A DNA stretch of 64,000 bases, taken from the NCBI RefSeq assembly GCF_041146395.1, contig NC_090995.1, forward strand, positions 14,821,501 through 14,885,500, given 5' to 3'. Each line of letters starts with the position of its first letter. Position 1 is the first letter of the stretch. The position numbers and the translations under genes were made by a program. Positions 58,541-64,000 of this stretch are shown here, piece after piece. The notes beneath the pieces were generated by a model. That model ran no database searches, had not been told where the DNA came from, and was given only the letters and a program-made list of their open reading frames with translations. Origin of the DNA: Eulemur rufifrons (lineage: Eukaryota > Chordata > Mammalia > Primates > Lemuridae).

Positions 58541-59615
58541 GAATAATGCAAACACCAAACACCACTGATCAATAGCAAACCCAAAGCAGGTTCTGTGGTC
58601 CACAGCAGCAAGTCGGACCTGGCATCGGTGCCGGCCACGTCCACCGTGTGATTGATAACTGCGATTTGCTGACTCTCAATTACTCTCATTTCGTTTCAGT
58701 GAGACAGGTGTGCCAAGCACTCATTGGGTTCATATTCTCTTTCTACTCTGCACTTGCATGAAATGCCCAAAACCGGCATTTCAGGAAAAGGATACTACAG
58801 CCAAAGAGAGGATCAGTTTCTTCAGTGTGACCCCTGCAATCACAACCACGCAGTGGTCCTGCCTGAGCCCCGGGGGAGACGTTTTCCAGACCCCCAGCGG
58901 ATGCCTGAAACCTCAGGTAGCATCTAACCCCCCCTCGCTCTGCAATACTGTGATACCTGAGAGGTGAGTGACCAGTGGGCAGGTACGTAAACAGCTCGGA
59001 TGAGCCGGACAAAGGGATGATCCATGTCCCAAGAAGGCTGGAGAGGGACGGTCCGAGATTTTGCCATGGTACTCGGAAGGTGTGCTATTGAAAACTCACC
59101 GATTGTTTCTTTCTGGAATTTCCTATTTAATAGTTTCAGACTGTGGTTGACTACGTGTAAGTAAAATAGCAGATGAGGAGTAGGTACTGTGTTGCACCGT
59201 CACCAAAAACCAGGCAGAAATGCACCATCATCATTCAGGGCACGGCAAGGAATGCGCCTCACTCTGTTTTTCAGTTCTCCCAGCGTTTGGCTTTTCCTGT
59301 CGTCGGCTGATAAAAATCCCCTTGCTGGTCCCCGGTGAACCGAGCCATTTCTAGCGCGTCCTAACAACCTGGTCACCTCTCACTCTGCATTCCATGGTTG
59401 AGTGTTACTAAAAGTTCCGAGTACTGCTCTCAGTCTGGAAGCTAAAATTTGCTGTAAAAGCGGAAAACTCTGGTTAAGCTCTTCCCTGGAGAGCCAAGGA
59501 GGGGCACAGACTCCAGGAACTCCATGACCAGCTCCTATTCTTACGGAGTTTAGAGTTCAGTGATCTCTAACCTAAGAAGACATTCTATTATTTGTCTCAG
59601 TCCATGCTGTTTTGG
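58541..59615. other. Unique-looking non-coding DNA
   Basis: Right target-site duplication at its start, then no recognisable repeat. Open frames at 58,710-59,012 on both strands show no domain. Confidence 0.35.
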
Positions 59616-59622
59616 ACAAGGT

Positions 59623-59840
59623 CAGGAATGGGCAGCTATGGCCCGAGGGCCGACTCTGGCCCCCACCTGTTTTGTAAAGTTTTAGTGGCACACAGCCAGG
59701 CCCAGTTCTGTGCATATTGTCTGCCGCGGCTTTTGTGCTACAGAAGCAGAACCGAGTAGTTGTGACAGACGCCATATGGATGGCAAAGCCTAAAATATTT
59801 CCTGTCTGATCCTTATAGGAAAAAAAAATTGCCAACCTCT
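59623..59840 (-). mobile_element. hAT-type non-autonomous DNA transposon relic
   Basis: 'atgggcagctatggcccgag', 'ggccgactctggcccccacc', 'ttttagtggcacacagccag', 'gagtagttgtgacagacgcc', 'atggcaaagcctaaaatatt', 'tgccaacctct' match a widespread mammalian hAT/MER element whose ends read CAGG.GTCGGCAA and TTGCCGACCCCTG. Subfamily not named. No 8-bp target duplication can be made out. The strand given is relative to the orientation I know for the consensus and is uncertain. Confidence 0.78.
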
Positions 59841-62028
59841 CTACTAGGAGAAATGATAACTTATGGACAACTTCCTTCTTGCACCCAATGAATCCTTGCT
59901 CAGAAAACTGAGCAATGTAAGGGTTTTGTGTTTCCAGGTTACCAAATAGCTCTATGTAAATAATCAACAATAAGTGACTTTATTTATCTAATAAACACAT
60001 CTGGATATATAGAAGTAGACAAATATTTTCTAAATATTTTCATCTTGCTGTTATTTTATACTATGTTCCCGCTTAAAATATCAGTTACAAAATAGTTACA
60101 TGTAGTCAATGATGCTCACATAACTTAAATTTGGAGCAAGCAGCACTTCATGAATTGGGCAGCTCCAAACCAAAGATTTTCTTGACTTCACCAGGGGAAG
60201 GCTTTTTATAGAGCTAAACCTGGAAGAAAAGCAAGGAAAATATTTGATTGGTTATAGTTACACAGTTGCTGATTGAGTCCATCCTGCTGGTAAGTTCCTA
60301 GTAATATAATGCAGTTGGCAGCTTCTGATTGTTTAGCCTTAAGTTTCATATTTTTTTAATGTAGATATTTACAAAAAATGGCTTGTTAAATTTCACTTAT
60401 GTTTGCAAATCAAGCAAGGTTAAGGTCACTTATGAGGACTAACTAGCTTTGTTTGCTTAGGGATTCTTCAGGCCTGGTCTTCATGTAAATTTACTTTAAC
60501 ACTGAGATCAGCATAAAAATGACACTTCCTGTCTTATTATTTTAGGAAGTCTAAGGCTGTAAAATAAAATATGAAAAGTATACAATACTGTTTTCTAACA
60601 GCTACTAAAATTACCCTGGGATTTATTGCATTTTACAAATCCATGAATTGAGTTTAGCCATTAAAACATTATTCTAGCTTTCCTGTGGTCTAGGTATAGA
60701 CCAGTTTTGTAATGATCACCTGGAATATGCATTATTTGCTTAAAGTGACTATAAATTACTTGTACATGATCATTCTGTTCCTTGTTTTATATTTATTCTC
60801 GAAGATTTCTAGTATCCAAATCCATGGAAACATTCAGATTTCATCTGGCGTTTTGGACTCAGCTGTACAAAGCAACCTTCGTGTGAAGACCATTGCTCCT
60901 TTGAAAGATAAAAGCTAAGTAATTACCTGTGTAATTAAATCCTCACATCATTTTTTCATTAATGTATTCTTGTTTAGGAAAATTGACTTTTGGACTTTTT
61001 GTCCCAAGTCCCAGCTCTTCTGGCAGAGATGGGAACTTGAAAATTAAGTAGATAAAATGAGCCAATCCCCACTGTCAATCAGCATCACGTGGTAGTTCTT
61101 AAATTTGACAAGACTTGGCTGTAAAAGTATCAAAAAATTTGCAAATTATATGCAAGCAGTATGATTTAGGAATAAAATTACAGGTGTAACTAGCTTTTAA
61201 CAGAAAAAAAAGCAGAATGTAAAAACATAAGTAACAGATTTAACAAGCGCTTGAATTAGAAATGGGTGTATTACTTTCAGAAGGGTTCCTATTTTTTTTC
61301 TTCTAAAAAGAAAGTTTCCTATTTACATAAAATATTTTTTGGTTTTTAAAAATTCCATTTGGCTCAATGTCTAGGAGAGTATTAGTTGTACTCTATATCA
61401 GTCTGTATCTGGTCAGAAAACATTGATATTTCAAATGGAGAAGTGTATAATAAGGATACAAAAGTGTCGGAATGGCTGGAGGAGCAAATGTAAGGAGGTG
61501 AAGTAACCCAGGTATTAGTAACTGTATAAAGCTGCCATCCCCGGTAGGAAGGAAAATCAGCCAGATTCAATGATCACTATGGAGCACAGGCTGTTGTGAC
61601 TAGAGACACTGGAATCCGCTGAGGGAAACTCACATCACAGCAGCACCATCCCACAGGCTGTAGCTGCAGAGACAGAAGCGTTTTGCCAAAGGGCCGCATG
61701 AAACACCTGCTGCTCCCCCTTCTGCAGCCGGATCCGGAGCAGAGACTTGAAGTCCACACCCCTGTAAAGGAGGCTTCACCTCTGCTAGGATTCTGCCACT
61801 GCCAGAAGTACAGCCTGCAAGAAAAAACCAAAAGTCATAGACGCTTGCCAGGTGTTTCTGAAAGAAGGAATTAGAAATGATTCCATAATGATACTGAATC
61901 TGAGAACCTTTTAAAATAAGCTAGAAAATGAAGTCCGATATGGTGATTTTCTTTTGCTGTTATTTCAGTAATGTCGGAGAAAATTATTAAGCTTTATAAA
62001 GTATCTACCCTGAATATTTCTGTAAGAA
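59841..62028. other. AT-rich unique-looking DNA
   Basis: About 2.2 kb with no supported repeat. 61,610-61,830 is GC-richer. No exon signal that I trust. Confidence 0.35.
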
Positions 62029-62040
62029 AAATAAATGATT
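62029..62040. repeat. Target-site duplication, left copy (Alu at 62042)
   Basis: AAATAAATGATT, repeated at 62331-62342. A-rich target, so part of the match could belong to the tail. Confidence 0.8.
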
Positions 62041-62041
62041 T

Positions 62042-62330
62042 GGCCGGGCGCGGGGGCTCACGCCTGTAAATCCCAGCACCCTGGGAGGCAGAGGCAGGTG
62101 GATCATTTGAGCTCAGGAGTCCCAGACCAGCCTGAGCAAGAGTGAGATTCCCCCTGTCTCTACTAAAAATAGAAAGAGAATTAGCTGGACAACTAAAAAG
62201 TATATAGAGAAAATTAGCTGGGCTGAGGCAGGAGGATCACTTGAGCCCAGGAGTCTGAGGTTGCTGTGAGCCAGGCTGACCCCATGGCACTCTAGCCTGG
62301 GCGACAGAGCGAGACTGTCTCAAAACAAAT
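62042..62330 (+). mobile_element. Lemur-type Alu SINE with internal deletion, sense
   Basis: Starts GGCCGGGCGCGGGGGCTCAC. The linker is altered (AGAAAGAGAATTAGCTGGAC). After 'aaaattagctgggc' the sequence jumps directly to 'tgaggcaggaggatcacttg', so about 40 bases of the right arm are missing. The break lies at a short GGC shared by both sides. The rest of the right arm and the tail are present. Confidence 0.95.
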
Positions 62331-62342
62331 AAATAAATGATT

Positions 62343-62630
62343 CATTTGCTTTAGTGATCTTTTCAACTATGCAATCAGGCAGATTATTATACTGGCTTAA
62401 TGTTTCCTGCTCTTGCCATGATATCTTAGAAAATGTATTAAGAATGCTGAAAGTGAACTTAAAAACTTTTTGTCTCATTTTTCATAATCTTTAGAATAAG
62501 GATAACTCAACCCACCGTAGGCTCCTCTGGCGACATCTCACTGGAATAATCTCAGTTATTGATCAAAATGGTTTGGTTCCCTTCAGCACTCCCACGCGTC
62601 TGCACTTCGCCACGGCCCTGGGCAGCTGAA
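62343..62630. other. Non-coding, no feature recognised
   Basis: AT-rich then average composition. No supported feature. Confidence 0.35.
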
Positions 62631-62634
62631 GTGG

Positions 62635-63015
62635 ACCCTCCTAACCCTCAGCCGTGTGATTTGCTTTGGCGACAAAGATGTTGGCAGAGGTGACAAGTGG
62701 AGGACTGAGCTGGGCTTGCGTGTCTGGGCATGTTCCATGCCTTCTGCAGTTACCATGACAGCGGCCCGGAGGTAGTCATGGGCACTTCAGCTGGAACCCC
62801 GGAATCCCAGCTCGGGGCGCAGAGCTGAGCCGGACCCGCAGCAGGGGCTGGCGCAGGCTCAGACCCACCCCCAACAGCTGGGAGCCAGGATCAGCCGAGC
62901 CCAGCCTGGTCCGCAGTGCCCTCGCTGACTTACAGACTCACAGCAGAGAGTCAACAGTTGTCACTGTAAGCCCCCGGGTTGTGGAGTGATTTGGTAAGTG
63001 GCATTACCGTGGCAA
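62635..63015 (+). mobile_element. MLT1-type LTR (old MaLR), sense
   Basis: 'caggatcagccgagcccagc', 'ctgacttacagactcacagc', 'tcactgtaagcccccgggtt' and 'gtggcattaccgtggcaata', 'ctggcgactg' match the 3' half of old MLT1 LTRs ('...gtaagccactgagattttgggg...gcattattgtggcaatagctgac'). The 5' part is diverged. Confidence 0.65.
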
Positions 63016-63339
63016 TACTGGCGACTGCAGAAATGGGATGTTGCCGTAACCAACACTTGAAATAGGCGGCATTGGCTTTAGAATCAGGTGACAGAGAGCA
63101 AAGACACTTTCAGAAGAGTCTGAAAAAATGTTACAGAGGGGCACAACCTTTGGGAAAACTGTCACCTGTAAGAATTCCCCAAAAAAGAAATACCTGTTAA
63201 ACTGCCGACCTTGGAGGATGGGCTTTGGAGGCAGAAAGCCAGAAAGGTGCTGAGTGCTGAGTGCTGATGGCGGCATTTGACAAGGTCGTCTAATGCTGAG
63301 ATGAGCTGGGGAAAGAACGTACTTAAGTTAAGAACATAT

Positions 63340-63435
63340 TGTCCTTATTGTTGATTATTGATTGTTGTTTTAAGCCTTTGAGTTTTGGGGTGGCTTGTTA
63401 GGCAGCATTATTGTGTGGCTGGCGGATAAAGGACT
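63340..63435 (+). mobile_element. Second LTR-end-like motif (MaLR)
   Basis: 'tgttgttttaagcctttgag', 'ttttggggtggcttgttagg', 'cagcattattgtgtggctgg' repeats the LTR 3' end seen at about 62,960-63,020. The interval between could be MaLR internal sequence or an independent LTR piece. Confidence 0.6.
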
Positions 63436-64000
63436 TAAAATCCACATTAGTTTTAATTCAAGGACCCTAGTGTCTTCATTCCTTATAGGAATACTGGCAA
63501 ATGTCTATGCTGGATGTTATGAAGAACCAAAGGGAGATTCATTTAGTTTATAGAATTACTGGTATTTGTAGATAATTAACTTATTTTTATAGAAAGTAAA
63601 ATATACTTAATGAAATGATGGTTAATAATTTTAACATAGCAATATTTTACAAACATGAACTCTTTATATTACAACTATATCTTTAAATAGATTCTGACAT
63701 CATAATTCTATGGCATATTTAAAATATTTAAGGGTTGATGAAAACTCTGAATAATTCAACAGTTAAATTCTGTTGTACTTACTAGTTTCTCCTGGCAGCA
63801 AGAGAACAATAAATATTCTTGTATTTATTTTAATTGCTGGTAAATGCATCACTGACCAGATTAAGGCATCCCAAAGTTGAACTGAACCAAGATGGCCAGT
63901 GTGATTAATTTGGTTTAAATGACTACCGGAGTCTTAATTCTAGGAAGAGACCTCATAAATTCTAGCATGGTACGAGCCAACAAGTTTGCAATGCCAGTGT
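63436..64000. other. AT-rich non-coding DNA
   Basis: No supported repeat or gene to the end of the window. Confidence 0.35.

Noticed and set aside
58281..58603. Two overlapping frames of about 95 codons on the minus strand
   Set aside because: Alu-derived translations from the sense Alu at 58,197.

Overview
This is eukaryotic nuclear DNA from a primate, almost certainly a strepsirrhine and most likely a lemur. The main evidence is five Alu SINEs. All have two 7SL-derived arms, but their middle linker carries a block reading (on the Alu + strand) like AGAAAGAAATTATATGGACA followed by a TATATATA run. Their right arms carry TTGAGGTTGCTGTGAG and CACTCTAGCCCGGGCAACAG. I know these variants from lemur-type Alus, not from human AluJ/S/Y. 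Ancient mammalian families (MIR, L2, CR1/L3, MLT1, L1M, MER5, Tigger and hAT-type DNA transposons) fill much of the rest. I recognise no intact protein-coding gene, rRNA, tRNA or other structured RNA gene, and nothing bacterial such as operons or CRISPR. The window reads as intergenic or deep-intronic sequence.

Layout. 1-5.5 kb: unique AT-rich DNA with an antisense MLT1 LTR, a MIR and an L1 3' end. 5.5-10 kb: an L1 ORF2 fragment, a split L2, a young antisense Alu with target-site duplication, a fossil CR1/L3 reverse-transcriptase tail (8.4-8.7 kb), a MIR and one exon-like open segment at 9,889-10,050. 10-14.7 kb: mostly unique. 14.7-17.1 kb: two antisense L1 blocks. 17.1-28 kb: unique DNA with L2, an MLT1 LTR split by a Tigger-like element, MIRs, an Alu and (TG)n tracts. 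28.2-31.0 kb: an antisense old L1 running from 3' end to 5' UTR but missing most of its reverse transcriptase. 33.3-37 kb: MIR, two successive antisense L2 copies, a MIR split by an L1 scrap, and another antisense L1. 37-48 kb: mostly unique, with L1, L2 and a MER5-like element. 48-54.6 kb: GC- and CpG-richer, with a CpG-island-like stretch at about 53.0-54.2 kb and G-quadruplex-prone runs. 55-64 kb: three sense Alus (two near 55 and 58 kb, one internally deleted at 62 kb), a hAT-type element and an MLT1-type LTR.

Function. No set of genes works together here. What could be functional is regulatory: several non-repeat, AT-core-rich segments (near 5.2, 17.6, 40.7, 41.3 and 48.7 kb) that look like conserved non-coding element candidates, plus the CpG-rich stretch. 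All of these are inferences needing alignment to other mammals. The only coding candidate is the 162-bp phase-1/phase-1 open segment at 9,889-10,050, held at low confidence. I found no previously undescribed biological system. The most useful leads are the candidate exon, the CpG-rich region and the CR1/L3 fossil.
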